Assembly (NCBI GenBank): GCA_035638075.1
Contig: DASRAU010000024.1
Coordinates: forward strand, 62,001 to 126,000
Length of the DNA stretch: 64,000 nucleotides
DNA from: DASRAU01 sp035638075
GTDB lineage: Bacteria > Acidobacteriota > Polarisedimenticolia > Gp22-AA2
Reading direction: 5' to 3'
In this document: piece by piece, positions 1-8,550 of the stretch
Position numbering within the stretch: the stretch's first letter is position 1
Layout of the letters: each line of letters starts with the position of its first letter
The notes under the pieces: generated by a model
Told to the model about the DNA's origin: nothing
What the model saw: the letters and a program-made list of their open reading frames with translations, nothing else
Database searches by the model: none
Translations under genes and position numbers: made by a program

Positions 1-1419
1 GATCTCGCGCCCCGCCTGGATGGCGTAGGAATGCTCCACTCCCTCGGTCTCGTTGGCGAGCGTCTCGAGCTGCTCGATGCGCTTGGCGTAGTCCACGACG
101 CTCTTGCGGCGCGCTCCCGGCCGCGAGCCGGAGATCGCGTCCCCCGCCGAGACCAGCACGGAGATCGGGTGGATGACCTCGACGTCGTCGTGGTGCGATC
201 CGATGGCGTTGATCACGATGGGATGCTCATTGTAGCGCGTGGCCACCTCGACCCCGATCTCGGGGTGCGTCCCCTCGCGCTCGAAATCGATCGCCTTGCC
301 GATGTCGTGGAAGAGCCCCGCGCGCTTCGCCAGCGTCCCGTCGAGCCGCAGCTCGGACGCCATGATGGCGGTGAGCTTCGCGACCTCGATCGAGTGCTGC
401 AGGACGTTCTGCCCGTAGGACGTGCGGTAGCGCAGGCGGCCGAGGAGCTTCACCATCTCCGGGTGCACGCCCTGGATGCCCAGCTCCTTGAGGGCGTCCT
501 GCCCGGCGCGGAGCATGAGGTCCTCGACGCGCCGCTGCTGGCGCTCCACCAGCTGGTCGATGCGCGCCGGGCTGATGTTGCCGTCGCGCAGCAGCCGCTC
601 CAGGGTCAGCTTCGCCACCTCGCGCTTGATCGGGTTGAAGCAGGACAGGACCACGGCCCCCGGCTGGTCGTCCATGAGGAGTTGCACGCCGGTCGCCTTC
701 TCGAAGGCGCGGATGTTCTTCCCCTCGTGGCCGATGATCCGCCCCTTGAGCTTGTCGTTCGACAGCGGGAAGACGCTGACGCTGCGCTCCGCGGTCCACT
801 CGGCCGCGGTGCGCTCGATGGCGAGCGAGACGATCTTCCCCGCCTCGACCTCCGCCCGCTTCTGCGCCTCCTCGCGCGCCTCGCGCACCAGCCGCGCGGT
901 CTCGAAGCGCACCTCCTGCTTGAGGTTGGACAGGAGGGTCTGGCGGGCGTCCTCGAGGGTCAGCCCGGTGAGCGTCGAGAGCTGCTGGTTGATCTCCCCG
1001 GCGGCGCGGCGCAGCCGCTCGCGCTCCCGCCCGGTCTCGGCGCGCACCGATTCGGCTTCCTTCTCACGGGTCTCGATCTCCTGCTCGCGGGTGAGCAGGC
1101 GCGCGTCGCGGTCGCGCTGCGCCGCCTCGCGCTCCTCGAGGGCCCGCTGCGCCTGCTGCACATCGTTCGATCGGGCGCGGATCTCCTGTTCGAGGCGCGC
1201 CTTGGTCTGCAGCCATTCCTCTTTGGCGGCGAGGATGGTGGAGCGGCTGTGGTCCTCCGCCTCGCGGCGGGTCCGGGTGATCGCCTCGTTCGACTGGCCA
1301 CGCGTCTTCTCCGCCTCGGCCCGCGCCACGCGGCCCTTGGCGAGCCAGCCGAGGAGCGCCCCGCCGCCGAGCGCGAGGAGCACCCCCGGGATCACCGCCT
1401 GCAGCACACCTTCGCCCAT
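1..1419 (-). CDS. rny: Ribonuclease Y, C-terminus cut off by window edge
   Basis: Membrane-anchored endoribonuclease that starts mRNA turnover. The 473 visible residues show an N-terminal hydrophobic segment (about residues 8-26), then a long charged coiled coil, a KH domain with the GRIIGHEGKN motif, and most of an HD domain with the metal-binding HDIGK motif and a following SHHDD. Family members are about 510-520 aa, so only the last 40-50 residues are missing. The ATG follows a purine-rich AGAAAAGA stretch. The leader upstream on this strand is unusually long (see 1664-1782). Identity is secure from domain order and motifs. Confidence 0.95.
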   Translation of the reverse strand, partial: MGEGVLQAVIPGVLLALGGGALLGWLAKGRVARAEAEKTRGQSNEAITRTRREAEDHSRSTILAAKEEWLQTKARLEQEIRARSNDVQQAQRALEEREAAQRDRDARLLTREQEIETREKEAESVRAETGRERERLRRAAGEINQQLSTLTGLTLEDARQTLLSNLKQEVRFETARLVREAREEAQKRAEVEAGKIVSLAIERTAAEWTAERSVSVFPLSNDKLKGRIIGHEGKNIRAFEKATGVQLLMDDQPGAVVLSCFNPIKREVAKLTLERLLRDGNISPARIDQLVERQQRRVEDLMLRAGQDALKELGIQGVHPEMVKLLGRLRYRTSYGQNVLQHSIEVAKLTAIMASELRLDGTLAKRAGLFHDIGKAIDFEREGTHPEIGVEVATRYNEHPIVINAIGSHHDDVEVIHPISVLVSAGDAISGSRPGARRKSVVDYAKRIEQLETLANETEGVEHSYAIQAGREI

Positions 1420-1494
1420 TCTTTTCTCCGCGGATGGATCCGCTGTCCAGGGGGTGACGGAGACGAACGGGGCGGGGCCGGACCGGTCCCGAAG

Positions 1495-1683
1495 CTACCG
1501 TGACGGCCCGGGAGGATCCCCGGAGGGACTCCCGGACGCCGGACACGGACGGACGCACACCCGCAGGCGCAACCCAAGGCGCGGATCGTGGCCAGGGCGG
1601 GCGTCGAAGCTTCGATGGAATGGACGCGATGCAGCGAAGAAAAGGATCGGGAGGAACAGGGATGCCGCGAGCACCATCGGCAC
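1495..1683 (-). CDS. Candidate 62-aa single-helix peptide upstream of rny
   Basis: A short open frame between the TATACT promoter-like site and rny. It begins at GTG, with GGGAGG about 8 bases upstream. Residues 3-20 are hydrophobic (MVLAASLFLPILFFAAS), followed by an Arg/Pro-rich tail. It would be a tiny membrane peptide or leader peptide. I recognise no family, and GC-rich sequence readily produces chance frames. The same DNA can also fold (1664-1752). Treat as a candidate only. Confidence 0.25.
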   Translation of the reverse strand: MPMVLAASLFLPILFFAASRPFHRSFDARPGHDPRLGLRLRVCVRPCPASGSPSGDPPGPSR

Positions 1684-1752
1684 GACGTCAACCTCCCGGA
1701 GAACGAACCCGCCTCGTCCGGTCAGTACCGGACCTGAACCCGCCCTCGCGGC
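1664..1752 (-). other. Possible structured leader RNA of rny
   Basis: Read on the minus strand, GCCGCGAG (plus 1745-1752) can pair perfectly with CTCGCGGC (plus 1664-1671). They enclose an inner perfect hairpin with 7-bp arms GTCCGGT/ACCGGAC and a 4-base loop (plus 1716-1733). It lies just downstream of a TATACT box and 240 bases before rny. It could be a small RNA or leader structure. I could not match it to 6S RNA or another named family by eye. Confidence 0.3.
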
Positions 1753-1776
1753 GCACCGCACCGTGCTGGCGCGGGC

Positions 1777-1782
1777 AGTATA
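1777..1782 (-). promoter_or_regulatory. Sigma70-like -10 box for the rny transcript
   Basis: TATACT on the minus strand, a near-consensus -10 box in otherwise GC-rich DNA. No convincing -35 lies 16-18 bases upstream. It would give rny a leader of about 350 bases. Other than this box, the candidate RNA structure, the candidate 62-aa frame and the plus-strand promoter at 1822-1851, I see nothing in the 1420-1911 intergenic stretch. Confidence 0.4.
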
Positions 1783-1821
1783 ACACCCCCCGCCGGCGCG
1801 ACATTCTCCGGCTCATTTCGC

Positions 1822-1851
1822 TGGACAGTGGCCGCCGCCCAGCGGTAATCT
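1822..1851 (+). promoter_or_regulatory. Possible promoter of the secreted FG-GAP/TSP3 gene
   Basis: TGGACA (5 of 6 bases of the -35 consensus) and TAATCT, 18 bases apart, end 60 bases before the ATG at 1912. The -10 match is weak, so this is only a plausible promoter. Confidence 0.3.
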
Positions 1852-1911
1852 CCCCCACAGAATCTCGCAAAAGAATCGCTGTCTGCGTCTCTTCGTTCGG
1901 GAGCATCTCCG

Positions 1912-4900
1912 ATGACCGGACATCGGACTGTGGCGCGCTTCGCCTCCGGCGGGTTCCGACGGCTGCGAAGGATCGCTCCCGCCCTCCTGCCGGCCATCCT
2001 CGTTTTCTCCGCCCCCCGGCCCGCCTCCGCGCAGCTCTTTCCGAACGTCGTGAACGAGGTCGCTCACCAGCCCGTGGATGGAGTGGCGGCCGATTTCAAC
2101 GGAGACGGGATTCCGGACCTGGCGACCGCCAGCTTCGGCTCGGGGGCGGTCTCCATCCTACTCGGCCGGGGCGGCGGAGCCTTCGACCCGGAAATCCGCG
2201 TCCCCGCCGGCACCTCCCTCCGGGCCACCCAGGCCGCCGACTTCGACCGCGATGGTCGCCTGGACCTCGCGGTGTTCGACAAGCCGATTACCATTTCCGG
2301 GCCGACCCCCGCGAATCTGCTCATCCTGCGGGGACACGGCGACGGGACCTTCGATCCTCCTCTCGCCACCCCGCTCCCCTACGCTTCCCCGCTGGGAATG
2401 GCGGTGGCCGATTTCAACGAGGACGGCGCTCCCGACCTCACGCTTCCCGAAGTGGGGCGCGATGCGCTCCTTCTCCTCCTGGGAAACGGGGACCTGACGT
2501 TCCAGACGCCGGTTGAGTATGCCGCCGGATACGAGCCAACCTACGTCGGCGTCGCCGACCTCAACCACGACTCTCATGCGGACGTCGTCGTGACCGACAA
2601 CGGCCATGGCGACAGCTTCTCAACTTTCCTGGGGCGCGGAGACGGAACGCTCGGTCCCCGGATGCCGCAGTCGCAGAACCTGGGAAGACCGGCCGCGCCG
2701 ATCCTTTCCGATTTCAACAACGACGGTCATCTCGACGTCGCACTTCTGCTCCGCGGCGCCAATGTCCTGGCGGTCCTCCCCGGCCTCGGGGACGGCAACT
2801 TCGGCGCGTACGCCTTGTATCCCGCCGGGACGTCCCCGAACGCGCTCGCGGTCGGGGATCCCAATGGCGATGGGCGCGGCGATCTGCTGGTGGCGAATCG
2901 CCGAGGGGTCTCGGTCCTTCTGGGTCTCGCAGGAGGAAGCTTCGCGCCTCCGCTGAACAGCGCGGCCGGCTCCGGGCCGACGTCGCTCGTTCCCGTGGAC
3001 TTCGACGAAGACGGACGACAGGACATCGCAGTGACCCTCGAAGGTGTCGACGCGCCGATGAAGGGGGTCGCCATCCTCTTCGGAAACGGCAACGGCACCT
3101 ACGGACCTCCCCTGGCCCGCTTGCCGGGCGCGGCGAACGACGGCCTGGCGGTCGGTGATTTCGACGGGGACGGGCGTCTCGACATGGTCGTCACCGACAG
3201 CATCGCGAACCAGGTGGTGATCCTCCCGGGCGACGGAAGCGGGATGTTCCGGGCGGCGGGGCGTTTCAATGTGGAGCGCTTCGCCAGCGCCGTGGCGGCC
3301 GCCGATGTGAACCGGGACGGACGTCTCGACCTCGTCGTGATGAGCCAGGATTTCGCTTCCTTCCCGAGACTGGGGACGGTGTCGGTCCTCCTCGGGCTCG
3401 GCAACGGGTCCTTCGCACCTCGACTCGTCTTTCCCGCGGGGATCAGCCCCCTCGATCTCCTCGTCGCCGACGTGAACGAGGACGGCGCACCGGACATCCT
3501 GGTCGGTGATCTCGGAGACAGCCCGAACGACCAGGCCGGCGTGGTGATGCTGCCCGGCCGTGGAGACGGCACCTTCCAGGGACAGGTTTCGGTCGCCCCG
3601 GGAAGCCATCCGCGCGGGATCGCCGTCGGTGACTTCGACGGCGACGGCCACCTCGACCTGGCCCTCGCAGGGTTCGACTCCAATTCGACCAGCTCCGACA
3701 CGCTCGGGAAGGTCTGGGTGGTCCCGGGACACGGCGACGGAACCTTCGGAGCCCGGACCCTTCTGGCGACCGGCCCGATCGCTCCCGCATCGGTGCGCGC
3801 CGCCGACCTCGACGGAGACGGCCGGATCGATCTGGTCGCCGCCGATTGGGGATTTCGCTGCGACATCGGGTGCGGTTACACGCCGGGCGGCTTGTTCCTG
3901 TTCCGCGGCACGGGAGGCGGCCTTTTCGCCGCACCCGTGCAGGTCGCGACCGGGTGGAACCCGGCGCGGGTCGTGGTGGCCGACTTCGACGGCGATCACC
4001 GGCCCGACCTCGCCTCCCGTGGCTTCGTGAGCGGGATATCGGTCTCTTTGGGCCACGGGGACGGCACCTTCGACGCCGCCGGCCGGTTCGTCGCCGGCGA
4101 CACACGCGGGTTCGACGCGGCGGATGTCAACGGCGACGGGCGCTCCGATCTCGTGGTCAGCGCCCCCGAGATCGCGGGGGCCCTCCTGAGCCGGATCCCT
4201 GGTCCCGATGGAGACGGCGACGGGATTCCGGACGCGCAGGACGACTGCCGGACGATCGCCAACCCTGATCAGGCGAACGGCGACGGAGACGCCACGGGGG
4301 ACCGGTGTGATGCCTGCTCCGCCGATCCGTTCGACGATATCGACCGGGACGGTGTCTGCGGCGACCGGGACGATTGCCCGGTCGTCGCCAACGCGTCCCA
4401 GGCCGACATGGACGCCGACGGGCTCGGGGACGCGTGCGACAACTGCCCGTCGTTCGCCAACGCGTCCCAGTCGGACGGGGACGGCGACGGCGTCGGGGAC
4501 GCCTGCGACAACTGCCCGTCGATCGCCAACGCCTCGCAGAGCGATGCCGACGGTGATCATCTGGGCGACGCGTGCGACGAGTGTCCCGACGAACCCGGAG
4601 GCGACCCCGACGGGGACGGCCGCTGTCCCCGCGTCGACAACTGCCCCGCGACGCCGAACCCCGCTCAGGAAGATGGGGACGGCGACGGCCTCGGTGACGC
4701 CTGCGACAACTGTCCCGCAACGATGAATGCATCGCAGGCCGACACCGATCACGACGGCCGCGGCGATGCCTGCGACAACTGCCGCCTGGCGCCGAACGCC
4801 GATCAGGACGACGCGGACGGGGACGGCGCCGGCACCGCCTGCGACGACTGCGCCGCCGTTTCCAATCCACTCCAGGAGGATTTCGATCGCGATGGTCGCG

Positions 4901-7023
4901 GCGACGCCTGCGATCGCTGCCCGCGCGATCCGCTCGACGACGCCGACGGGGACGGCGCCTGCGCCGACCTGGACAACTGTCCTCTTGCGCCGAACGCCGC
5001 GCAGGCGGACGGTGACGGAGACGGCGCCGGCGACGCCTGCGACAACTGCCCGGGGCGCGCCAATCCCTCGCAGGACGACACCGACATGGACGGCCTTGGG
5101 GACGTCTGCGACGCCTGTCCATCGACCGCGAACCCGGGACAGACCGATGACGACGGGGACGGCGTGGGAGACGCGTGCGACGACTGCCCGGCCGTCGTCA
5201 ACGCCGATCAGGCCGATACCGATCACGACGGCGCGGGGGACGCGTGCGACAACTGTGCCTCGGCGTTCGACCCGTTGCGCTCCGACCGGGACGGCGACGG
5301 ACTTGGGGACGTGTGCGACAACTGTCGCGACGTCGCCAACGCCGACCAGGCGGACGCGGACGCGGACGGCTCGGGGGATGCCTGTCAGCCGACCCTCGCG
5401 ATCCTCGGCGTGCGCAACCAGGCGGCCGGCCTCATCGCCATCCAGGTGGCGCTGCACGATCCCCAGAACGACGCGCTGAGCGGAACGGTCGTGCTGCGTG
5501 CCCTGAGCTCCTCCTTCGTCGAGGTGCCCGAGACGCTCGACGCCGCCGGCTGCGACCACGGCTTCAAGCCCGAGGACCAACCCGGCACGGGGATCGGGTT
5601 CGCCAACGCGTCCGTGGGAGGGCCGTACCTGTTCGACCTCGACAGCGTCGTCGGCTGCGGCGACCTGTTCCCCGACTACACCCTTGCGCCGGGCTCCTGC
5701 GATCAGCCCCAGGGCCCCTTCGACTCGCTGCTTTCTCTCTCGAATTTCAGCCTGCCCGCCTCGATCTGCGTGCGGCCGTTCCGCGATACGGCCGGCGGGT
5801 TCGACGTCGAGATCGTTCGCATCGAGGCGGATCGCGTCGTCCTCTCGACGCATTCCGGCCCTCCCCTGCTGCAGCTCACCTCCCCGACCGGGCTGCCGCA
5901 CCGGTTCGATCTGCCCTCGTTGCAGACCGGGAGCGGGTATTCCCTCACGCTCACCGTGACCGACGGCACGACCCGGCCGGTGACCGCCGTGCAGAGCTTC
6001 ACCTACCAGGGGGAGTCGGGCATGCTGATCGGACAGGCGCCCCGCGCCGTCGCGACGTGGCCGGTCGCCGTGGAGTGCGATCGCCCGCAGGCGGGCGAAG
6101 TGACGCTGGACGGGTCCGCCTCGCTCGATCCGGACAACGGCGCTTTCCTCGCCTCCTTCCGATGGCTGCGTGACGCCGGGACGGACCACGAACAGACGCT
6201 GGGAACCGCATCGACCCTCACGGTTGCGCTCCCGCTCGGAGAAAGCCGGATCCGCCTGCAGGTCACCGACACGGACGGGATGGCGGGAACCTTCGACGCC
6301 GTCGTCGAGGTGGTCGACACCACGCCGCCGCAGGTCGAGGTCGTGCCCGAGCCGGGCGTTCTCTGGCCTCCCAATCACCGCCTCATCCCGATCGCGGTGA
6401 CGCCACGCGCGTGGGATCTCTGCGATCCGGCCCCGGTCGTCGTGCCGCTGGGTGCTGTCAGCGGCGAGCCCGACGACGCTCCCGGGACGGGGGACGGCGA
6501 CACCGTCGGCGATGTCCAGGCCGGCGACCCAGGATCCACCTTCGCGTGGGAGCTGCGTGCGGAGCGCGACGGCGCGGGAGGCGGACGCCTCTATCAGATC
6601 CGCTATGAAGCCCGCGACCGATCCGGCAACAGCACGCCGGGCCTGGGAATCGTCACCGTTCCGCATGATCAGGGCTCCGTGATCGAGCCGCTCGTTCTGC
6701 AACTGGAGCCGGCGGACGTGAAGAACCGCCTTCGGATCAGCTGGCCCGCGATCCCCGGCGCTTCGGGCTACGACCTGATTCGCGGAGACCTGGCGTCGGT
6801 GCGCGTCGTCGACCGGCAGGCTTTGCTCGGCGAGGTGAACGTCCTTGCGCACGGGACGGCGGGGACCGTTTATGTCGAAGGTGGGGCAGACGAAAACCCC
6901 GGACCGGGCCAGGGCTTCTTCTATCTGGTGCAGGAGCGGACGGACGCGGGCGGCTCGGGGTTCGGCAGCGAACAGGGGCCGTGGCCCCGTGTCCCCTCAG
7001 CCTGTTCCGGCGGGTGTCCCTGA
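1912..7023 (+). CDS. Large secreted FG-GAP/VCBS and thrombospondin type 3 repeat protein
   Basis: 1703-aa exported protein. An Arg-rich n-region and hydrophobic segment end at a likely signal peptidase site after ASA (about residue 41). Residues 50-760 hold 14 FG-GAP/VCBS-type repeats built on DFNGDGxxDL calcium-binding loops, enough for two seven-bladed beta-propellers. Residues 764-1160 are about 14 thrombospondin type 3 repeats (GDACDNCP with DxDGDGxGD loops). Then come an undefined region, a PKD-like segment (near 1386), a HYR-like segment (near 1469, WPPNHR) and a C-terminal fibronectin-like domain with GYDLIRGDLA. It is probably a calcium-loaded cell-surface or extracellular adhesin; function is not known. 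The last 27 bases overlap moaE on the other strand. The same C-terminal domain type recurs in the protein at 52892-57163. Confidence 0.9.
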   Translation: MTGHRTVARFASGGFRRLRRIAPALLPAILVFSAPRPASAQLFPNVVNEVAHQPVDGVAADFNGDGIPDLATASFGSGAVSILLGRGGGAFDPEIRVPAGTSLRATQAADFDRDGRLDLAVFDKPITISGPTPANLLILRGHGDGTFDPPLATPLPYASPLGMAVADFNEDGAPDLTLPEVGRDALLLLLGNGDLTFQTPVEYAAGYEPTYVGVADLNHDSHADVVVTDNGHGDSFSTFLGRGDGTLGPRMPQSQNLGRPAAPILSDFNNDGHLDVALLLRGANVLAVLPGLGDGNFGAYALYPAGTSPNALAVGDPNGDGRGDLLVANRRGVSVLLGLAGGSFAPPLNSAAGSGPTSLVPVDFDEDGRQDIAVTLEGVDAPMKGVAILFGNGNGTYGPPLARLPGAANDGLAVGDFDGDGRLDMVVTDSIANQVVILPGDGSGMFRAAGRFNVERFASAVAAADVNRDGRLDLVVMSQDFASFPRLGTVSVLLGLGNGSFAPRLVFPAGISPLDLLVADVNEDGAPDILVGDLGDSPNDQAGVVMLPGRGDGTFQGQVSVAPGSHPRGIAVGDFDGDGHLDLALAGFDSNSTSSDTLGKVWVVPGHGDGTFGARTLLATGPIAPASVRAADLDGDGRIDLVAADWGFRCDIGCGYTPGGLFLFRGTGGGLFAAPVQVATGWNPARVVVADFDGDHRPDLASRGFVSGISVSLGHGDGTFDAAGRFVAGDTRGFDAADVNGDGRSDLVVSAPEIAGALLSRIPGPDGDGDGIPDAQDDCRTIANPDQANGDGDATGDRCDACSADPFDDIDRDGVCGDRDDCPVVANASQADMDADGLGDACDNCPSFANASQSDGDGDGVGDACDNCPSIANASQSDADGDHLGDACDECPDEPGGDPDGDGRCPRVDNCPATPNPAQEDGDGDGLGDACDNCPATMNASQADTDHDGRGDACDNCRLAPNADQDDADGDGAGTACDDCAAVSNPLQEDFDRDGRGDACDRCPRDPLDDADGDGACADLDNCPLAPNAAQADGDGDGAGDACDNCPGRANPSQDDTDMDGLGDVCDACPSTANPGQTDDDGDGVGDACDDCPAVVNADQADTDHDGAGDACDNCASAFDPLRSDRDGDGLGDVCDNCRDVANADQADADADGSGDACQPTLAILGVRNQAAGLIAIQVALHDPQNDALSGTVVLRALSSSFVEVPETLDAAGCDHGFKPEDQPGTGIGFANASVGGPYLFDLDSVVGCGDLFPDYTLAPGSCDQPQGPFDSLLSLSNFSLPASICVRPFRDTAGGFDVEIVRIEADRVVLSTHSGPPLLQLTSPTGLPHRFDLPSLQTGSGYSLTLTVTDGTTRPVTAVQSFTYQGESGMLIGQAPRAVATWPVAVECDRPQAGEVTLDGSASLDPDNGAFLASFRWLRDAGTDHEQTLGTASTLTVALPLGESRIRLQVTDTDGMAGTFDAVVEVVDTTPPQVEVVPEPGVLWPPNHRLIPIAVTPRAWDLCDPAPVVVPLGAVSGEPDDAPGTGDGDTVGDVQAGDPGSTFAWELRAERDGAGGGRLYQIRYEARDRSGNSTPGLGIVTVPHDQGSVIEPLVLQLEPADVKNRLRISWPAIPGASGYDLIRGDLASVRVVDRQALLGEVNVLAHGTAGTVYVEGGADENPGPGQGFFYLVQERTDAGGSGFGSEQGPWPRVPSACSGGCP
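4200..5390 (+). repeat. Tandem coding repeats of the TSP3 region
   Basis: Inside the 1912-7023 gene, units of about 69 bases encode the 23-residue cycle DNCP...ANxxQxDxDGDGxGDAC, with occasional longer units around residues 795-815 and 880-905. The DNA copies have diverged, but the Asp and Cys codons repeat closely. Such regions are prone to assembly collapse and copy-number change. Confidence 0.85.
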
Positions 7024-7473
7024 CGCGCGGCACGATCCGGGTCCCTCGATCCAGAAGACACCGTCGTCGCCGAACTCCTTCTTCCAGATCGGCGCGCGCG
7101 CCTTGACCTCGTCGATGACCCAGGCGCACGCCGCCAGCGCCTCGCGGCGGTGCACCGCGGCCGCCGCGACGACGACGCTCGTCTCTCCGACCTGGAGCGC
7201 TCCGAGACGGTGCTGCACGGCAATGGCGGGGGTCCCGAAGCGCCGCGCCGCTTCGTCGACGATCTCGGCGAGCACGCGGCCGGCCATGTCCTCGTAGGCG
7301 GTGTATTCCAGGCGCCGCACGCGGCGGCCCTCGTGGTGGTCGCGGACGACACCCGCGAAAGTCGCGATGGCGCCGTGTCCGGGTCCGCTGACGCGCGCTT
7401 CGAGCGCCCGCGCATCGATCGGCTCCGGTCCGAGATGGCTGTACGGCGCGATGGTGGTCGCGTCCGCGCTCAT
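6997..7473 (-). CDS. moaE: Molybdopterin synthase catalytic subunit
   Basis: 158-aa large subunit of molybdopterin synthase, which adds two sulfurs to precursor Z using MoaD thiocarboxylate. It shows the family signature GAIATFAGVVRDHHEGRRV, then LEYTAYEDMA, VQHRLGALQVGE, and the C-terminal PIWKKEFG region with the conserved Lys residues. The ATG overlaps the stop of moaD (ATGA), so the two are translationally coupled. Its 3' end overlaps the convergent FG-GAP gene by 27 bases. Length is typical. Confidence 0.93.
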   Translation of the reverse strand: MSADATTIAPYSHLGPEPIDARALEARVSGPGHGAIATFAGVVRDHHEGRRVRRLEYTAYEDMAGRVLAEIVDEAARRFGTPAIAVQHRLGALQVGETSVVVAAAAVHRREALAACAWVIDEVKARAPIWKKEFGDDGVFWIEGPGSCRASGTPAGTG

Positions 7474-7712
7474 CCGCCGCTGACCTTCGGGAAGTAGGCC
7501 ACCTCGCTGCCCGGGGTGATGACCTCTTCCGGCCGCGCGTACGCCTGGTTGATCGCCATCAGCGGATGGGATTCCTGCCCCAGGGCCGGCACCCGCCGCT
7601 GCACCATCTCCCACAGCGCGGCGAGCGTGGTTCCCGGCGGGACTTCGAAGTCGATGGCGGTCACGCCCGCGGCCTCGCGGAAGCGCGCGAAGAACCACAC
7701 GCGGATGGTCAT
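7470..7712 (-). CDS. moaD: Molybdopterin synthase sulfur carrier subunit
   Basis: 80-aa ubiquitin-fold protein ending in the required Gly-Gly (KVSGG), the site of thiocarboxylation and sulfur transfer to MoaE. The N-terminal strand MTIRVWFFARFREAAG and the MAINQAYARPEE segment are typical of MoaD. The start overlaps the elbB-like stop (ATGA) and the stop overlaps the moaE start (ATGA), so three genes form one coupled unit. The product would serve molybdoenzymes such as the formate dehydrogenase at the right edge. Confidence 0.93.
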   Translation of the reverse strand: MTIRVWFFARFREAAGVTAIDFEVPPGTTLAALWEMVQRRVPALGQESHPLMAINQAYARPEEVITPGSEVAYFPKVSGG

Positions 7713-8353
7713 GTCCGCTCCCCTCCGGAGACCGCCGCCGTGGCGGTGCCTTCCTCCATCGCCGCGAGCACCGCGGCGACGAGCGCCCCGATTCCGGCAC
7801 GCACGTCCGGAAGTCGCGCGCCGGACGCGGCCCCGCTCGTGTGCCACCAGCGCCGCTCGCGATCGCTCACGACCTGCCGCGGGGATGCCGAGGGCCCGTC
7901 GGGCAGCTCGAGACCGCAAAGAGCGCGCAGCGGCACCTCCCCGAGGCCAATCGTCCCGATCGGCGTGTGGGCCTCGAGGCAGGCCTTCAGGAACTGCTCG
8001 ACCTCGGGATGGAGCGGGCGCGCGGCGCCGGGCACGGCGAACTCCGCCTGGAAGTTGATCGCGGCGCCGTAGCCGCCCGGGATGAACAGGGCCTCGATGG
8101 AGGCCGGATCGGTCTGCGCCAGGTCGCGCACCGGCTGCCGCGCCAGGCGGGCCGACTCTCGCAGCACGCTGCGCCCGGGGCCCTCCTCCGCGGCGGTCGT
8201 CAGGTGATCGACCACGCGCGCCTGCGGGCGATCGGGGGCGACGAGCACCGGCCGCTCCCCTGCCTCGTCGAGGGCCTGCAGCAGGAGGAACGTCTCGGCC
8301 GGATCGCTGCCGTCGTACAGGCCGCACCCGGCGAGGAGGACTCCGACACGCAT
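7709..8353 (-). CDS. ElbB-like DJ-1/PfpI family protein lacking the nucleophile Cys
   Basis: 214-aa protein starting MRVGVLLAGCGLYDGSDPAE, which matches the ElbB (isoprenoid biosynthesis glyoxalase-like) branch of the DJ-1/PfpI superfamily. It also carries APDRPQARVVDHL and FIPGGYGAAINFQ, both characteristic. In ElbB the nucleophile elbow reads roughly GFMCIAP; here it reads GTIGLGE, so the Cys is replaced by Gly. Either this is a non-catalytic version or its chemistry differs. An ATG 25 codons upstream (8428) is possible, but 8353 matches family N-termini and sits just after a TATAAT box. It is coupled to moaD, although no molybdopterin role is known for this family. Confidence 0.8.
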   Translation of the reverse strand: MRVGVLLAGCGLYDGSDPAETFLLLQALDEAGERPVLVAPDRPQARVVDHLTTAAEEGPGRSVLRESARLARQPVRDLAQTDPASIEALFIPGGYGAAINFQAEFAVPGAARPLHPEVEQFLKACLEAHTPIGTIGLGEVPLRALCGLELPDGPSASPRQVVSDRERRWWHTSGAASGARLPDVRAGIGALVAAVLAAMEEGTATAAVSGGERT

Positions 8354-8359
8354 GTCCTC

Positions 8360-8365
8360 ATTATA
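8360..8365 (-). promoter_or_regulatory. TATAAT box giving a near-leaderless elbB-moaD-moaE transcript
   Basis: A perfect TATAAT -10 box on the minus strand ends only 6 bases before the ATG at 8353. Transcription would start at or within a few bases of the start codon, so the mRNA would be leaderless or almost so. No clear -35 element is visible. Confidence 0.5.
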
Positions 8366-8389
8366 TGGAGGTCCCGGTGCGACTTCGGG

Positions 8390-8418
8390 TTGACGCTCCC
8401 CCTCCCTCGCGGTATGGT
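8390..8418 (+). promoter_or_regulatory. Sigma70-type promoter for the IclR/C1 operon
   Basis: TTGACG, a 17-base spacer and TATGGT on the plus strand. It is divergent from the elbB promoter and only about 25 bases from it, so the two could influence each other. It would give the iclR operon a leader of roughly 315 bases. The gene-free stretch 8354-8739 holds this promoter, the repeats at 8551-8597, a second promoter-like pair at 8620-8648, and nothing else I can identify. Confidence 0.55.
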
Positions 8419-8550
8419 TGTCGCGCATTGTGCGGTCACGTTTCCCAATGTGGCAAAATCCTGGCGGTGGAGGCGGACGGCGAAGGTCGGCCTCTCTTGC
8501 TACGGCACCATTGGAACGCCGTCGATCGGACGGGGCCGGGTGGTGATGCT

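Noticed and set aside
4200..5390. CRISPR-like regular repeats
   Set aside because: The periodicity is 69 bases of coding sequence in frame with TSP3 repeats, with no unique spacers.
2620..6852. A 1410-codon open frame antisense to the FG-GAP/TSP3 gene
   Set aside because: Same GC-driven shadow; the repetitive VxVGVG pattern mirrors the DxDGDG repeats of the real gene.
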